A stretch of 64,000 bases of DNA from Compostibacillus humi (GCF_014637175.1 NZ_BMEV01000006.1:16984-80983); one strand, 5' to 3'; shown: positions 27,998 through 38,311, counted from the first letter of the stretch. Notes: generated from the sequence alone by a model not told the origin. Translations and numbers: made by a program.

Positions 27998-29524
27998 TTA
28001 ATTGCAAGTTTCCGGCACCGTGGTTAGCTGGCTCATCGTGCCGTGCTGTTTGTAGTGAATATGCCAGGAAAAGGCTTTTTCGAGCACATGGGGCGTCTGC
28101 CCGCCACGCTCCAGTGCTTCCTTATAATATGCCCAAAGCTGTTCCCGATACATCGGATGGGCACAATTTTCGATAATGAGCGGTGCCCGTTCCCGCGGTG
28201 CAAGACCGCGCAAATCCGCATACCCCTGTTCCGTCACGACGACGTCCACATCGTGCTCCGTATGGTCGACGTGGGATACGAATGGAACGACACTGGAGAT
28301 GTCTCCATTCTTCGCAACGGATTTTGTAACGAATATGGCTAAACGGGAGTTTCGGGCAAAATCCCCAGAGCCGCCAATCCCGTTCATCATATTCGTTCCG
28401 CTCACATGGGTAGAGTTGACATTACCATAAATATCAAATTCCAGCGCCGTATTCATGGCAATGAGCCCGAGGCGGCGGATGATTTCCGGATGATTGGAAA
28501 TTTCCTGCGGACGCAAAATCAATTTATCGCGATATTTCTCGAAATTCCCGAATACTTCATTCATCTTCTCTTCAGACAATGTCAATGAACATGCCGAAGC
28601 GAAATTTACCTTCCCTGCGTCAATCAGGTCAAAAACCGCATCCTGCAGCACTTCGGAATAGACGACTAAATTTTCAAATTCCGAATCGAGCATTCCGTGC
28701 AATACCGCATTAGCAACCGAACCAATTCCCGATTGAAGCGGCATTAAGTTTTCCGTCAATCTGCCCGCTTTTATTTCGGACCGGAAAAAGTCCAGCAGAT
28801 GATTTGCAATCATTTGCGTTTCTTCATCCGGCGGAACGATGGCCGACGGAGAATCGTGCTGATGGGTAAAGACGATTCCTTTTACTTTGCCTATATCGAG
28901 TGGAATTCCTTTCGTCCCAATCCGCTGATATGGTTCCGTCAGCGGAATGACATCCCGTTCCCCCTGATGCTTCGGACTGTACAGATCATGTACCCCTTCC
29001 AGCTCCACCGGCTGTGCCGTATTTATTTCGATAATAATATTTTTGGCGAATTCGGCAAAAGCAAGGGAATTTCCAACCGACGTGGTCGGTATCAGCATGC
29101 CGTCTTCCGTAATAGAAATCGCTTCCAAAATCGCGTAATCGATCGTATCAATCGCTCCTGCCCTGAGCAATTCCGAAGTGTGGGAAAGATGCTGATCGAC
29201 AAAAAGATGTTCCCCCGCATTGATCTTCTTCCGCATCGCCGGCTCGGCCTGAAACGGAACCCGCTTATGAACGATTCCTGCTTCCGCAAACATTTTGTCA
29301 ATGTTGGACCCGAGTGATGCGCCTGTATAGACATTTACCTTCAACTTCTCGCCCTTTTCTGCCCTTTTGACGAGAGCGGTTGGTACAGCCTTTGCATCCC
29401 CCGCCCGGGTAAACCCGCTTAAGCCGAGGGTCATCCCGTCTTTAATCCAAGATGCAGCTGCTTCTGCAGTGACGACACGGTCACGCAGCGCTGGAGCTTG
29501 AATACGTTCTAATTTATCTCCCAT
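27998..29524 (-). CDS. Acetyl-CoA hydrolase/CoA-transferase (succinyl-CoA:acetate type)
   Basis: A 508-residue class I CoA-transferase of the acetyl-CoA hydrolase/YgfH subfamily, exchanging CoA between succinate, acetate or propionate. GLSGFTRAGDAKAVP near the N-terminus, QSGIGSVANAVL, the likely catalytic glutamate in VVYSEVLQDAVFDL and the CoA-loop segment GIGGSGDFARNS are all present. The ATG at 29524 has AAAAGGGGGGAG upstream. It has its own promoter with TATAAT (minus, 29559-29564). A pair of 21-bp-spaced direct repeats upstream suggests control by the nearby LytTR protein. Confidence 0.88.
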   Translation of the reverse strand: MGDKLERIQAPALRDRVVTAEAAASWIKDGMTLGLSGFTRAGDAKAVPTALVKRAEKGEKLKVNVYTGASLGSNIDKMFAEAGIVHKRVPFQAEPAMRKKINAGEHLFVDQHLSHTSELLRAGAIDTIDYAILEAISITEDGMLIPTTSVGNSLAFAEFAKNIIIEINTAQPVELEGVHDLYSPKHQGERDVIPLTEPYQRIGTKGIPLDIGKVKGIVFTHQHDSPSAIVPPDEETQMIANHLLDFFRSEIKAGRLTENLMPLQSGIGSVANAVLHGMLDSEFENLVVYSEVLQDAVFDLIDAGKVNFASACSLTLSEEKMNEVFGNFEKYRDKLILRPQEISNHPEIIRRLGLIAMNTALEFDIYGNVNSTHVSGTNMMNGIGGSGDFARNSRLAIFVTKSVAKNGDISSVVPFVSHVDHTEHDVDVVVTEQGYADLRGLAPRERAPLIIENCAHPMYREQLWAYYKEALERGGQTPHVLEKAFSWHIHYKQHGTMSQLTTVPETCN

Positions 29525-29558
29525 CCTGCTCCCCCCTTTTAGAGTTTCATCTTTCTCC

Positions 29559-29642
29559 ATTATAACTTAATAGAGATAATTATCGGAAAATTCCGTTTAA
29601 AAAACAAAATATTGGAATAAATCTCTAAAAGGAAGGAATAAA
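29559..29642 (-). promoter_or_regulatory. CoA-transferase promoter with candidate LytTR sites
   Basis: A perfect -10 TATAAT (29559-29564, minus strand) lacks a good -35, implying activation. Direct repeats GGAATAAA lie at 29614-29621 and 29635-29642, exactly 21 bp apart, the spacing used by LytTR dimers, centred about 76 bp upstream of the predicted start. A LytTR gene lies immediately upstream. Confidence 0.55.
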
Positions 29643-29710
29643 GCAGCATTTTTTTGACTGAGTCCTTTTTATTTTCCGGTTAATGCCATTTCCGCCCTGC
29701 CCTTTATCTA

Positions 29711-30340
29711 CTAAAAACCTAACAGTTTGCGGAAATAGCTGGAGTAGGACTGGCTCACCGGAATTCTCGCCCCGTTATCCATCTGTAAATGGAAAGTAGA
29801 GTGGGTATCGGGATATATTTCTTTAATATAATGGACATTGACAATAAACGAGCGGTGGCAGCGGATAAAACGGTCTTTCGGCAATATGTACTCAAATTCC
29901 TGCAGCGTGTTGGCATGACTTCCCATATAATCGGCGGTATATACATGGGTTTTCCGGTCCCGGGCCTCAATATACCTTACGTCATGATAGGGAATCGGTT
30001 TCCAGCCGTCCCCCGTTTTTACCGTTACAACGCTTTTTCCTTCGGTATATGAAGGATAAATGGCGAGAACACAGCCTTTCAGCCGATTCCCTTCATAGAA
30101 AGGAACCGCCATCCCGTGATAAGGCACCCCAAAAACATTGCGGTCAATAAACTCGGATATTTTTTGCTCGGACTGGATTGCCTTATAAGCAATCGTACCT
30201 TTCTTAATCGGGTCTCCCGGCCGGATTTTCAAATCAATCCGCTTGCTCGGGCGATAATATATATATTTGTTCGTATCGGCCACGGCGATGGAAATTTCAT
30301 CGGAAAAAAGTTCGCCAATTACATCCAACAATTTTTTCAC
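29711..30340 (-). CDS. LytTR-family transcriptional regulator
   Basis: A 209-residue DNA-binding protein without a response-regulator receiver domain. The N-terminal 95 residues look like a small sensory domain (DEISIAVADTNKYIYYRPSK, then FGVPYHGMAVPFYEG). The C-terminal LytTR domain (about 105-207) carries IPYHDVRYIEARDRKTHVYT and LPKDRFIRCHRSFIVNVHYI. The GTG start at 30340 follows GGGAGTG. It lies 22 bp after a thioesterase gene and just upstream of a CoA-transferase gene. It may sense an acyl-CoA-related signal (inference). Confidence 0.85.
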   Translation of the reverse strand: MKKLLDVIGELFSDEISIAVADTNKYIYYRPSKRIDLKIRPGDPIKKGTIAYKAIQSEQKISEFIDRNVFGVPYHGMAVPFYEGNRLKGCVLAIYPSYTEGKSVVTVKTGDGWKPIPYHDVRYIEARDRKTHVYTADYMGSHANTLQEFEYILPKDRFIRCHRSFIVNVHYIKEIYPDTHSTFHLQMDNGARIPVSQSYSSYFRKLLGF

Positions 30341-30362
30341 TGCTGCCTGTCACTCCCTGAAT

Positions 30363-30851
30363 TTAGTCCTTCTTCCTTTTCATGAACGTATCCGGCATCA
30401 CAACCGCTTCCACCGTTCCTTTGGCACAAACTTCCTTTCCGCAAAATACGTCCGTCTTGACTCTCCACCGCTTCGGATGGATTTCTTCCACGGTGCCGAT
30501 CGCCTTTAGGGCTTCCCCGCTCCGGGTCGGCTTGACAAAATCGACGGATAAGGAAGCGGTTACAAAACGCGGCGGCTCTTTTCCGTCCCCAGGCTCGTAT
30601 CCGTTTTTCCGATGCAAGGCTAACGCGGCAGAACCGGTACCGTGACAATCGATCAAAGAAGCAATGATGCCGCCATACACATACCCCGGAATGGCCATGT
30701 GCTCCTCTCGCGGCGTAAACACGGTGATTGTTTTATTCCCGAGCCAGCCGGTGCGAAAGTGCAGCCCTTTGTCGTTGTTTCTTCCGCAGCCGTAACACCA
30801 GGCATAATCATCGCCATATTCGTCCTGAATGGCATGTTTGATTTGTTCCAT
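30363..30851 (-). CDS. PaaI-like hotdog thioesterase
   Basis: A 162-residue single hotdog-fold protein. The central helix GYVYGGIIASLIDCHGTGSA carries the Gly-Gly/Asp signature of the PaaI/YbdB family, followed by ASLSVDFVKPTRSGEAL. An N-terminal CYGCGRNN pair of cysteines could bind metal. It likely hydrolyses an acyl-CoA. The ATG at 30851 has AAAAGGGGGG upstream; the longer ORF does not. It is probably cotranscribed with the LytTR gene 22 bp downstream, fitting a CoA-related local theme with the CoA-transferase. Confidence 0.82.
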   Translation of the reverse strand: MEQIKHAIQDEYGDDYAWCYGCGRNNDKGLHFRTGWLGNKTITVFTPREEHMAIPGYVYGGIIASLIDCHGTGSAALALHRKNGYEPGDGKEPPRFVTASLSVDFVKPTRSGEALKAIGTVEEIHPKRWRVKTDVFCGKEVCAKGTVEAVVMPDTFMKRKKD

Positions 30852-31006
30852 ACTCGTCCCCCCTTTTCCAACGATAGTATAGCATGAACCGGACAATCTA
30901 GAAAATAGAATTTTTTGAACTCGCCGTGACAGTATTGGGAAACTTTGCTAATCTATTAGTTGGGTAGCAGTATCTGGGTTACAACAAGGGAGGGGGGAGA
31001 AGTTTC

Positions 31007-32065
31007 ATGAGAAAACTAGTCCTTTTAGGCGGGGGATACGGCAACATTAAAGTGTTAACCGGACTGTTGCAGCACCAATTACCCGATGATCTGGAAATCA
31101 TTCTTGTAGACCGGAATCCGTTCCGCTCGCTAAAAACAGAGTTTTACACGATCGCAGCAGGGACAGCGGCAGAGACGGACGTCCGGGTCGAATTTCCTAA
31201 AGACGACCGGGTCAAATACGTATTTAAAGAGATTACGAAAATTGATCCAGAGAATGACCTTGTCCACGTGGAAGACGGAGACCCGATTGCCTTTGACTAT
31301 TTAGTCATCGGACTTGGCTGTGAAGACAATTACCACGGTATTCCTGGGGCAGAGGAATATACCGAAAGCGTTCAAACCTTTTCAAAGGCGCGAAAAACGG
31401 GAAAAGCAGTTTGCGATTTGAAAGCCTATGGCAAAGTATCCATTGTCGGTGCCGGATTAAGCGGCATTGAAGTAGCTTCCGAGATTCGGGAAAGCCGGCC
31501 TGACTTGAACATCCGGCTGCTTGACCGGGGTCCTACCGTACTAAAGGCTTTTGATCCGAAAATCCAAGCCCATGTGGAAAAATGGTTTGTCGAAAACGAC
31601 GTCGATGTCATCCACCATTCCAATGTGGAATACGTGGAGAAGGATGGCGTTTGCAATAACGGCGTATGCTACTTAAACGATGTCACCATTTGGACGGCAG
31701 GCGTCCAGCCGAATTACCTCGTTCGGGAACTGCCCTTTGCAAAGGATCAGCACGAGAAAATTATTACGAATGATTTCTATCAAGTGCCAAATAAAGAAAA
31801 TATTTATGTGCTGGGGGACTGTGTTGCTTCTGTCCATTCTCCGAGCGGGCAATTGGCAGGTCAGCAAGGAGAACAAATCGCAGACATTTTATTGCGAGTG
31901 CTGCACGGCAAAAAGCCAGTTAAACCGAAAGAAATTAGATTAAGGGGAACCCTTGGGTCCTTGGGGAAATCCGACGGGTTCGGCAATATGCTGCAGTTTC
32001 CGGTTACCGGCTTTTTGCCGCGTATCGTAAAATCCGGAGTGCTCTGGCTCAGCAAACGGCATTAA
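31007..32065 (+). CDS. yutJ: NADH dehydrogenase-like protein YutJ
   Basis: A 352-residue type II NADH dehydrogenase-like flavoprotein that aligns along its length with B. subtilis YutJ. The FAD loop LLGGGYGNIKVL and the NADH loop VSIVGAGLSGIEVASE are present, as is the C-terminal FAD-contacting YVLGDCVASVH. Other landmarks are LKTEFYTIAAGT and LRGTLGSLGKSDGFG. It probably transfers electrons from NAD(P)H to an acceptor without proton pumping, at the membrane. AGGGAGGGGG precedes the ATG. It is monocistronic, ending at a terminator. Confidence 0.88.
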   Translation: MRKLVLLGGGYGNIKVLTGLLQHQLPDDLEIILVDRNPFRSLKTEFYTIAAGTAAETDVRVEFPKDDRVKYVFKEITKIDPENDLVHVEDGDPIAFDYLVIGLGCEDNYHGIPGAEEYTESVQTFSKARKTGKAVCDLKAYGKVSIVGAGLSGIEVASEIRESRPDLNIRLLDRGPTVLKAFDPKIQAHVEKWFVENDVDVIHHSNVEYVEKDGVCNNGVCYLNDVTIWTAGVQPNYLVRELPFAKDQHEKIITNDFYQVPNKENIYVLGDCVASVHSPSGQLAGQQGEQIADILLRVLHGKKPVKPKEIRLRGTLGSLGKSDGFGNMLQFPVTGFLPRIVKSGVLWLSKRH

Positions 32066-32068
32066 AAA

Positions 32069-32106
32069 TAGGGCTAGCAGAGATTATTCTGCTATGCCCT
32101 TTTTTA
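32069..32106 (+). terminator. Terminator of yutJ
   Basis: The stem GGGCtAGCAGA / TCTGCTaTGCCC is followed by six T. Confidence 0.9.
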
Positions 32107-32125
32107 TGGAAAGGAGCCGTTTTGT

Positions 32126-33544
32126 TTAAAATTTTTCCAATAACGCCGCTTTCTCTTGCAGCCAATTTTCGTTTCCTTCTAAAAGCTTTTCGGTTTTTTC
32201 CAGCTGTTCTTCCACCCGATTTTTTGCCGTTCCACCCGCCACGTTCCGGGCATTGACGACTGCTTCCGGCGTCAGTTTTTCATAAATATCCGCTTCGATT
32301 AACGTGGAAAAAGACTGAAACTCTTCCAACGATAGATCGAGCAAATATTTATTGTTGTTAATACAATAGAGTACGAGCTGGCCGACAACAGCGTGGGATT
32401 CACGAAAAGCCATGCCCTTTTCCACTAAATAGTCGGCAAGATCCGTCGCGTTGGAAAAATCATTCCGGACCGCATTATACATCTTTTCCTTTTTCACCTT
32501 CATTGTTTCAATCATCGGTGCAAAGAGCATCAATGCCCCCCGTAACGTCTCGACGGTGTCGAACATGCCTTCCTTGTCCTCCTGCATATCTTTGTTATAG
32601 GCAAGGGGAAGACCTTTCAGCGTTGTCAGCATTCCGATTAAATGGCCGTATACCCGCCCGGTCTTGCCGCGGACAAGTTCAGCCACGTCCGGATTTTTCT
32701 TTTGCGGCATCATGCTGCTTCCTGTAGTGTACGCATCGTCCAATTCAATAAAATCAAACTCGGCACTTGACCATTGGACCAACTCTTCACAAAGCCGGGA
32801 CAAATGCATGGAAATGAGGGAAGCATTGGCGAGAAACTCGACGACAAAATCCCGGTCGCTTACCGCATCCAAACTGTTTTCCATTATCCCGTCAAAACCT
32901 AATGTTTCCGCCGAAAATTCCCGGTCAATCGGGAAGGTTGTCCCTGCCAGCGCCCCGGCGCCGAGGGGAGACCGATTGACCCGCTTGTAGCTGTCCGCCA
33001 GTCTTTCCGCATCCCGCTGAAACATAAACACATAGGCAAGCAAGTGATGGGCAAAAAGAACCGGCTGGGCCCGCTGGAGGTGGGTATATCCCGGCATGAC
33101 CGTATTTAAATTTTCCTTTGCCTGCTGAACTAATGCCTTTTGCACCTGTACGAGCAAGCCGAAAAGTTCGATAATAGCATCCCGCAAGTACAGACGCATA
33201 TCAAGGGCGACCTGGTCGTTGCGGCTCCGGCCGGTATGGAGTTTTCCTCCTGCCGGGCCGATTTCTTCTATTAACAGTTTTTCCACATTCATGTGTATAT
33301 CTTCGTTTTCCACGGACAGTTCCGCCTCACCTTTGGCGATTTTTTCCGCCACCGTGCGTAAACCTGCAGCAATTTGATCCGCATCTTCCGCCGGGATAAT
33401 TCCGCACTTTTTCAGCATGGCCACATGGGCTAAGCTGCCCTGAATATCGTATGCTGCTAATTTATGGTCGAAATGAATCGAAGCCGTATATTCATCTACA
33501 AGTTTGTCTGTCGGTTTTGTAAACCGTCCGCCCCATAATTTCAC
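32126..33544 (-). CDS. argH: Argininosuccinate lyase
   Basis: Argininosuccinate lyase, 472 residues, making arginine and fumarate in the last step of arginine synthesis. The fumarase/aspartase-superfamily signature is present as [12 protein letters not shown], and [15 protein letters not shown] and the catalytic loop are intact. The start is a GTG at 33544 overlapping the argG stop (GTGA), so translation is coupled. It is the second gene of the argGH operon and is convergent with yutJ. Confidence 0.95.
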   Translation of the reverse strand: MKLWGGRFTKPTDKLVDEYTASIHFDHKLAAYDIQGSLAHVAMLKKCGIIPAEDADQIAAGLRTVAEKIAKGEAELSVENEDIHMNVEKLLIEEIGPAGGKLHTGRSRNDQVALDMRLYLRDAIIELFGLLVQVQKALVQQAKENLNTVMPGYTHLQRAQPVLFAHHLLAYVFMFQRDAERLADSYKRVNRSPLGAGALAGTTFPIDREFSAETLGFDGIMENSLDAVSDRDFVVEFLANASLISMHLSRLCEELVQWSSAEFDFIELDDAYTTGSSMMPQKKNPDVAELVRGKTGRVYGHLIGMLTTLKGLPLAYNKDMQEDKEGMFDTVETLRGALMLFAPMIETMKVKKEKMYNAVRNDFSNATDLADYLVEKGMAFRESHAVVGQLVLYCINNNKYLLDLSLEEFQSFSTLIEADIYEKLTPEAVVNARNVAGGTAKNRVEEQLEKTEKLLEGNENWLQEKAALLEKF

Positions 33545-34794
33545 GGTTTCACCGCTTCCTTTACATCCATTTTTACTTTTTCAAATGAACTATTCTTTTT
33601 ATTCGCTTTGTTCACCGAAGCATGCACTTGTGTCGGAAGTCCCCAAAGTTTGATAAAGCCGAGAGCCGCTTCGTGATCAAAGGCATCGTCTTTGTTATAC
33701 GTTGCCAGGTCAAAATCATATAAAGAATTGGCCGATTCTCTGCCGACAACTTGGGCATGCCCTTTATACAGTTTTACTTTTACTGTACCATTAACGTACT
33801 CTTGTGTTTTTTCCACAAAGGCCTGCAAAGCTTCCGTCAGCGGCGAATACCATAAGCCGTAATACACCGCCTGGGCCATTTTCTGCTCAACTGCCGGCTT
33901 AAATTCTGCCACTTCTCTTGGCAATGTAAGAGCTTCAAGCTCTTGATGAGCTCCAATTAACGTCATCGCTGCCGGAGCTTCATAAATTTCCCTGGATTTA
34001 ATCCCGACGAGGCGGTTTTCCACATGGTCGATCCGTCCCACCCCGTGTTTGCCGGCAATTTTATTTAATTCTAAAATTAATTCATGTAAAGGCAATGCTT
34101 TTCCGTCAATGGAAACGGGTTTTCCTTTATGAAAGGCAATCTCTACGTACTGCGGCTCATCCGGCGCATCCACCGGGTCTGCTGTCAGTTCATACGCTTC
34201 CTTTGGCGCTTCAATCCACGGATCTTCTAAAATACCGCATTCATTGCTCCGTCCCCATAAATTTTGGTCGATGCTGAAAGGATTATCTAAATCAATCGGA
34301 ATCGGAATTCCATGTTCCTTCGCATAGGCGATTTCCTCTTCCCTCGACATGGCCCACTCTCTTACCGGTGCCACTACTTTCAAGTCCGGATTTAATGCAG
34401 TAAAGGATACATCAAATCGGACCTGGTCATTCCCCTTGCCGGTACAGCCGTGGGCGACCGCCACCGCTCCCTCTTCTTCCGCAATATCCGTCAAAATTTT
34501 TGTGATGAGCGGACGGGATAAAGCAGAAATGAGCGGATACTTCCCTTCATATAATAAATTGGCCTGTAGCGCAGGCAGCACGTATTCCTCGGCAAACAGT
34601 TCCTTCGCATCAACAACATATGATTTCAATGCACCGACATCAATCGCCTTCTTTTTCACAAATTCCAAATCTTTGCCTTCTCCGACATCCAGCGCAACAG
34701 CAATGACATCATAATTATATTTCTCTTGCAGCCACTTAATAGCGACCGAAGTATCCAATCCTCCTGAATAGGCCAACACAATTTTTTCTTTCAT
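33541..34794 (-). CDS. argG: Argininosuccinate synthase
   Basis: Argininosuccinate synthase, 417 residues, joining citrulline and aspartate with ATP. The N-type PP-loop [15 protein letters not shown], the [13 protein letters not shown] segment and [14 protein letters not shown] are intact. The lysine-rich C-terminal tail is common in Bacillus. It is first in the argGH operon. The promoter upstream overlaps two ARG-box-like sequences, pointing to repression by ArgR/AhrC with arginine. Confidence 0.95.
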   Translation of the reverse strand: MKEKIVLAYSGGLDTSVAIKWLQEKYNYDVIAVALDVGEGKDLEFVKKKAIDVGALKSYVVDAKELFAEEYVLPALQANLLYEGKYPLISALSRPLITKILTDIAEEEGAVAVAHGCTGKGNDQVRFDVSFTALNPDLKVVAPVREWAMSREEEIAYAKEHGIPIPIDLDNPFSIDQNLWGRSNECGILEDPWIEAPKEAYELTADPVDAPDEPQYVEIAFHKGKPVSIDGKALPLHELILELNKIAGKHGVGRIDHVENRLVGIKSREIYEAPAAMTLIGAHQELEALTLPREVAEFKPAVEQKMAQAVYYGLWYSPLTEALQAFVEKTQEYVNGTVKVKLYKGHAQVVGRESANSLYDFDLATYNKDDAFDHEAALGFIKLWGLPTQVHASVNKANKKNSSFEKVKMDVKEAVKP

Positions 34795-34823
34795 CGTACA
34801 GGTCCCCTCTCCAATGTGTTATT

Positions 34824-34860
34824 AATGAATTATTATGCATTATTTTGTATAATAATTCAA
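34824..34860 (-). promoter_or_regulatory. argGH promoter with ARG boxes
   Basis: -35 TTGAAT (34855-34860) and -10 CATAAT (34832-34837) on the minus strand are 17 bp apart. AATGAATTATTATGCATT at 34824-34841 resembles the Bacillus ARG box, and a second related copy (TTGAATTATTATACAA on the minus strand) overlaps the -35. Confidence 0.65.
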
Positions 34861-34947
34861 TAGTTTTTTTTATAAATATTTCCGCGGAAAATGGAATGTT
34901 GCAAACTACAGGCGGTCACTACCTAGTTAAAAGGCGGATTCGGCTAT

Positions 34948-34977
34948 TAAAAAAGGGCTCTCGTATATCGAGAGCCC
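34948..34977 (-). terminator. Terminator of yhfK
   Basis: The 9-bp stem GGGCTCTCG / CGAGAGCCC (loop of five) is followed on the minus strand by TTTTTT. Confidence 0.92.
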
Positions 34978-34986
34978 AAATTTTCG

Positions 34987-35634
34987 TTATAAATTTTTTA
35001 ATGCTGCTTCTACTGGCGTATTCCCCGAGACTAGATCAAAAGAACGGCGATAGGTATTTTCCTCCTTTAGTGCGGCAACGACTGTTCTTGCCACATCTTC
35101 CCGCGGAATCGTCGAGCGTTCCAAGTTTTCCTTTGCTTCCACCATCCCGGTACCCGGATCATTCGTCAATCCTCCAGGCCGGACAATCGTATAGTTTAAA
35201 TTACTCCTCATTAGTTCCCGGTCCGCATAATGTTTTGCCGTGAAATACGGTCTGATTGGACTGTTCTTCCAGCTTTCCCGGTTATGGGCCTGGATGGCGC
35301 TTACCATAATAAACCGGTTCGCTCCCGCCTTTTCCGCTGCTTCCATCGATTTTACCGCTCCATCTAAGTCGACGAGCAATGTTTTATCCGGACCGGTTTT
35401 GCTTCCGGACCCGGCGGTAAAGATGACCGCATCATGCCCTTCGATAACCTTTGTTAATTCATCAACGCCATCTTCCAAATTGCCGAGAACCGCCTTCACC
35501 CCATTTTCTTCATACGCCTTTTTCTGCTCTTCTTTACGGATCATTGCTGTTACCGAATAATTGCTATCCGCTTCTAACAATCGGACGATATGCTTTCCCA
35601 CCTGACCATTGGCACCGATAACGATAACTTTCAC
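34987..35634 (-). CDS. yhfK: NAD(P)-binding SDR-like protein YhfK
   Basis: A 215-residue atypical short-chain dehydrogenase/NAD-dependent epimerase-like protein, clearly the counterpart of B. subtilis YhfK. The Rossmann loop VIGANGQVGKHIV is at the N-terminus. The segments FTAGSGSKTGPDKTLLVDLDGA, read as two blocks around residue 75, and MVSAIQAHNRE, YFTAKHYADREL and YTIVRPGGLTNDPGTG follow. The reaction is unknown. The GTG at 35634 has AAAGGAGG 8 nt upstream; the longer ORF to 35751 lacks such a site. It is monocistronic. Confidence 0.87.
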   Translation of the reverse strand: MKVIVIGANGQVGKHIVRLLEADSNYSVTAMIRKEEQKKAYEENGVKAVLGNLEDGVDELTKVIEGHDAVIFTAGSGSKTGPDKTLLVDLDGAVKSMEAAEKAGANRFIMVSAIQAHNRESWKNSPIRPYFTAKHYADRELMRSNLNYTIVRPGGLTNDPGTGMVEAKENLERSTIPREDVARTVVAALKEENTYRRSFDLVSGNTPVEAALKNL

Positions 35635-35841
35635 GACACATTCCTCCTTTTTCTTTATTTTTCCAAAAATTACGCTACGGCTGCAACGAAAATGCTCATT
35701 CGAATCGATTTGCAGCCTTACATTTAATGAAGCTGCATAATCGGTTCGCATGTTTTTCTTGTTTGGACATACATATTTTAGTAGAACGAGAGAAAAGGAG
35801 CATCTATCCTATTAATCCAAAGCTAAGGAGGGAAAAAATAT

Positions 35842-37287
35842 ATGGATGCGACGATTATTACGGTATTTATATTATACTTTGTCCTCATTATCGCCATTGG
35901 ATATATGACAAGCCGCGGGGAATTAAAACATGCCGATTTTATTTTAGGAGGGAAAAAACTGCCCGGCTGGGCACTTGCCTTCTCAGAGAGGGCAACAGGA
36001 GAATCTGCCTGGCTCTTGCTTGGCTATACCGGCTTCGTTTTTATGACCGGACTTTCCGGAATATGGGTAGCCGTCGGGATTGCCATTGGAATTATTTTTG
36101 CTTGGCTTTTTCTCGCCAAACGATTTATGCAGGAAACGGACAAATATAAAGTACTTACATTGCCAGATTATTTGGCTGTTCGTTTCCAGGAAAAGGCAAA
36201 TATCATCCGGTGGATTGCGACGATATTAATTGCCAGCTTCTTTATGTTCTATGTAGGAGCCCAATTTGCCGGGGCCGGAAAAATGTTTGTTACGTCTTTC
36301 GGGATGAACCATACGCTCGGAATCATCATTACGGCCATTATCGTTGTTGCTATTGCCTTTTTTGGCGGATTTATTTCCGTTGTCTGGACGGATATGATTC
36401 AAAGTATGATGATGCTCCTTACACTTGTCGTTCTTCCCATTATCGCTTTTGTCTATGTTGCTGCCAACGACCTGTCCGTCAGTCAATCTCTTGTAGCGGC
36501 AGGCGATGCCTTCCCTTCCTGGTTTGGCGGTGCGGCTGGTTTTGCCATCGGTGTACTGTTTTTTAATAATTTTTCCTGGTTCTTTGGCTATTTAGGGGGA
36601 CAGCCTCAATTAAGCTCCCGGTTTATGGCATTAAAAAACGAAAAAGAGGCGAAACAGGCTACAATCGTAGCCATTATCTGGACGATTCTCGCTTATACCG
36701 GGGCATTTTCCATTGGGCTTGCCGCCATTGCCATGTACAGCCAAGGGACCTTTGCCGATGTGGAAACGATTTTGCCGGTCATGATTATTGACCTTTTGCC
36801 ATCCTGGTTTGCCGGCATCCTCCTTGCAGGGATTATGGCAGCCATTATTACGACAGCAAACTCCCAGCTGCTTGTTGTAACGAGTTCCATCAGTGAGGAT
36901 ATCATTCATAAAGCATTAGGGATGAAGCTTTCGGATAAACAGCTGCTATTCGTTTCCAGAATCACCGTTCTCGCTTCCGGCATCCTCGGGGTGATCATTG
37001 CCCTTACTTCCGAATCATTAGTTTATCTTATCGTCAGCTGGGCATGGGCTGGTGTCGGCTGTACGTTATCCCCTGCCATTTTAATGACCTTTTTCTGGAA
37101 ACGGTATTCCGGTGCTGGCGTAATTGCAACGATTTTGTCTGGATTTGTTTTTACTGTATTATGGATTAGCACACCCCTCGATTCCATTATTACTTCCCGT
37201 TTCACAACGTTCTTTATTGCCGCCTTCTTCGGGATTGTCTTTAGCCTGATGTTTCCGGATAAAAACAATACAGCAAAAACCGTTTGA
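35842..37287 (+). CDS. Sodium/proline symporter (SSS family)
   Basis: A 481-residue sodium:solute symporter with 12-13 membrane helices, of the PutP/OpuE group importing proline with Na+. The N-terminal GKKLPGWALAFSERATGESAWLL region is split in two here: LGGKKLPGWALAFSE and ATGESAWLLLGYTG. Later, FFGGFISVVWTDMIQ and GILLAGIMAAIITTANSQLL carry the Na+-binding segments. AAGGAGGG precedes the ATG by 9 nt. It could serve nutrition or osmoprotection; no catabolic put genes are adjacent. Confidence 0.87.
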   Translation: MDATIITVFILYFVLIIAIGYMTSRGELKHADFILGGKKLPGWALAFSERATGESAWLLLGYTGFVFMTGLSGIWVAVGIAIGIIFAWLFLAKRFMQETDKYKVLTLPDYLAVRFQEKANIIRWIATILIASFFMFYVGAQFAGAGKMFVTSFGMNHTLGIIITAIIVVAIAFFGGFISVVWTDMIQSMMMLLTLVVLPIIAFVYVAANDLSVSQSLVAAGDAFPSWFGGAAGFAIGVLFFNNFSWFFGYLGGQPQLSSRFMALKNEKEAKQATIVAIIWTILAYTGAFSIGLAAIAMYSQGTFADVETILPVMIIDLLPSWFAGILLAGIMAAIITTANSQLLVVTSSISEDIIHKALGMKLSDKQLLFVSRITVLASGILGVIIALTSESLVYLIVSWAWAGVGCTLSPAILMTFFWKRYSGAGVIATILSGFVFTVLWISTPLDSIITSRFTTFFIAAFFGIVFSLMFPDKNNTAKTV

Positions 37288-37299
37288 TAATCGCAAAAT

Positions 37300-37331
37300 T
37301 TCTCCCCCGTCTCATACGGGGATTTTTTTGT
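37300..37331 (+). terminator. Terminator of the proline symporter gene
   Basis: The stem CCCCGT / ACGGGG (5-nt loop) is followed by ATTTTTTT. Confidence 0.85.
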
Positions 37332-37385
37332 TTTCCGCAGCAGCATTAGTTGCAAGCTAGTGAAAAGGAAATTCATTTTCTCCAA

Positions 37386-37416
37386 TAAAAAAAGTATCCC
37401 AACATGTTGGAATACC
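37386..37416 (-). terminator. Terminator of the pst operon
   Basis: The palindrome GTATcCCAACATGTTGGaATAC is followed on the minus strand by a run of T. Confidence 0.85.
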
Positions 37417-37438
37417 CTAAATAAGCATGATTACCATT

Positions 37439-38278
37439 TTACCCAAATCTTCCGGAAATATAGTCTTCCGTCCGGCTGTCCGAAGGGTTGGTGAAAATTG
37501 TATTTGTGTCGCCAAACTCGATGACTTCCCCATTAAGGAAGAAAGCCGTTTTATCCGAAATTCGGGCAGCCTGCTGCATATTGTGAGTTACGATAATAAT
37601 GGAGTAATCTTTTTTCAATTGCTGAATCAGTTCTTCTATTTTTAGCGTCGATTTCGGATCCAGTGCAGAAGTTGGTTCGTCCATTAAAATAACATCGGGC
37701 TGCACGGCTAAACAGCGGGCAATGCAGAGCCGCTGCTGCTGGCCGCCGGATAAGCCATAAGCATTTTCGTGCAAACGGTCTTTCACTTCATCCCATATAT
37801 AGGCGCCTTTCAAACTTTGTTCGACGATTTCATCCAATATTTTTTTATTGCGGATGCCATGAATTTTTGGACCGTAGACGATGTTTTCATAAATGGATTT
37901 CGGAAACGGGTTTGGCTTTTGGAAAACCATCCCTACTTGGGTGCGCAAATCTTCCACCCGGAAAGACCGGTCGAGAATATTTTTCCCTTTGTACGTTATT
38001 TCCCCGGTTGTCCGTACTCCCGGAACAAGTTCCACCATGCGGTTTAACGTCTTTATATAGGTAGATTTTCCGCATCCGGATGGCCCGATAATGGCCGTAA
38101 CTTCCTTTTCATTAATGGATAGATTAATATTTTTTAAAGCGTGGGTTTCCGAATACCATAAATTCAATTCCTTCGTATTAAAGACAACATCTTTTTCCTC
38201 TATCGCTGTACCGGCGCTTTGTTCCTTCTCTTGATTCAATTGCACCGTCATTTTGTTTTCCATCATTACAACTGACAT
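37439..38278 (-). CDS. pstB: Phosphate ABC transporter ATPase
   Basis: The 279-residue ATPase of the high-affinity phosphate importer. Walker A (GPSGCGKST), the Q-loop ([12 protein letters not shown], typical of PstB), signature ([15 protein letters not shown]), Walker B ([13 protein letters not shown]) and H-loop (IVTHNMQQA) are all present. The N-terminal extension of about 35 residues is longer than usual. The ATG at 38278 has GAGGAG 7 nt upstream, while the longer ORF has no such signal. It is last in pstSCAB. Confidence 0.93.
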   Translation of the reverse strand: MSVVMMENKMTVQLNQEKEQSAGTAIEEKDVVFNTKELNLWYSETHALKNINLSINEKEVTAIIGPSGCGKSTYIKTLNRMVELVPGVRTTGEITYKGKNILDRSFRVEDLRTQVGMVFQKPNPFPKSIYENIVYGPKIHGIRNKKILDEIVEQSLKGAYIWDEVKDRLHENAYGLSGGQQQRLCIARCLAVQPDVILMDEPTSALDPKSTLKIEELIQQLKKDYSIIIVTHNMQQAARISDKTAFFLNGEVIEFGDTNTIFTNPSDSRTEDYISGRFG

Positions 38279-38311
38279 TTTCCCACTCCTCTTCAAGTTT
38301 TCCAGCATGCC

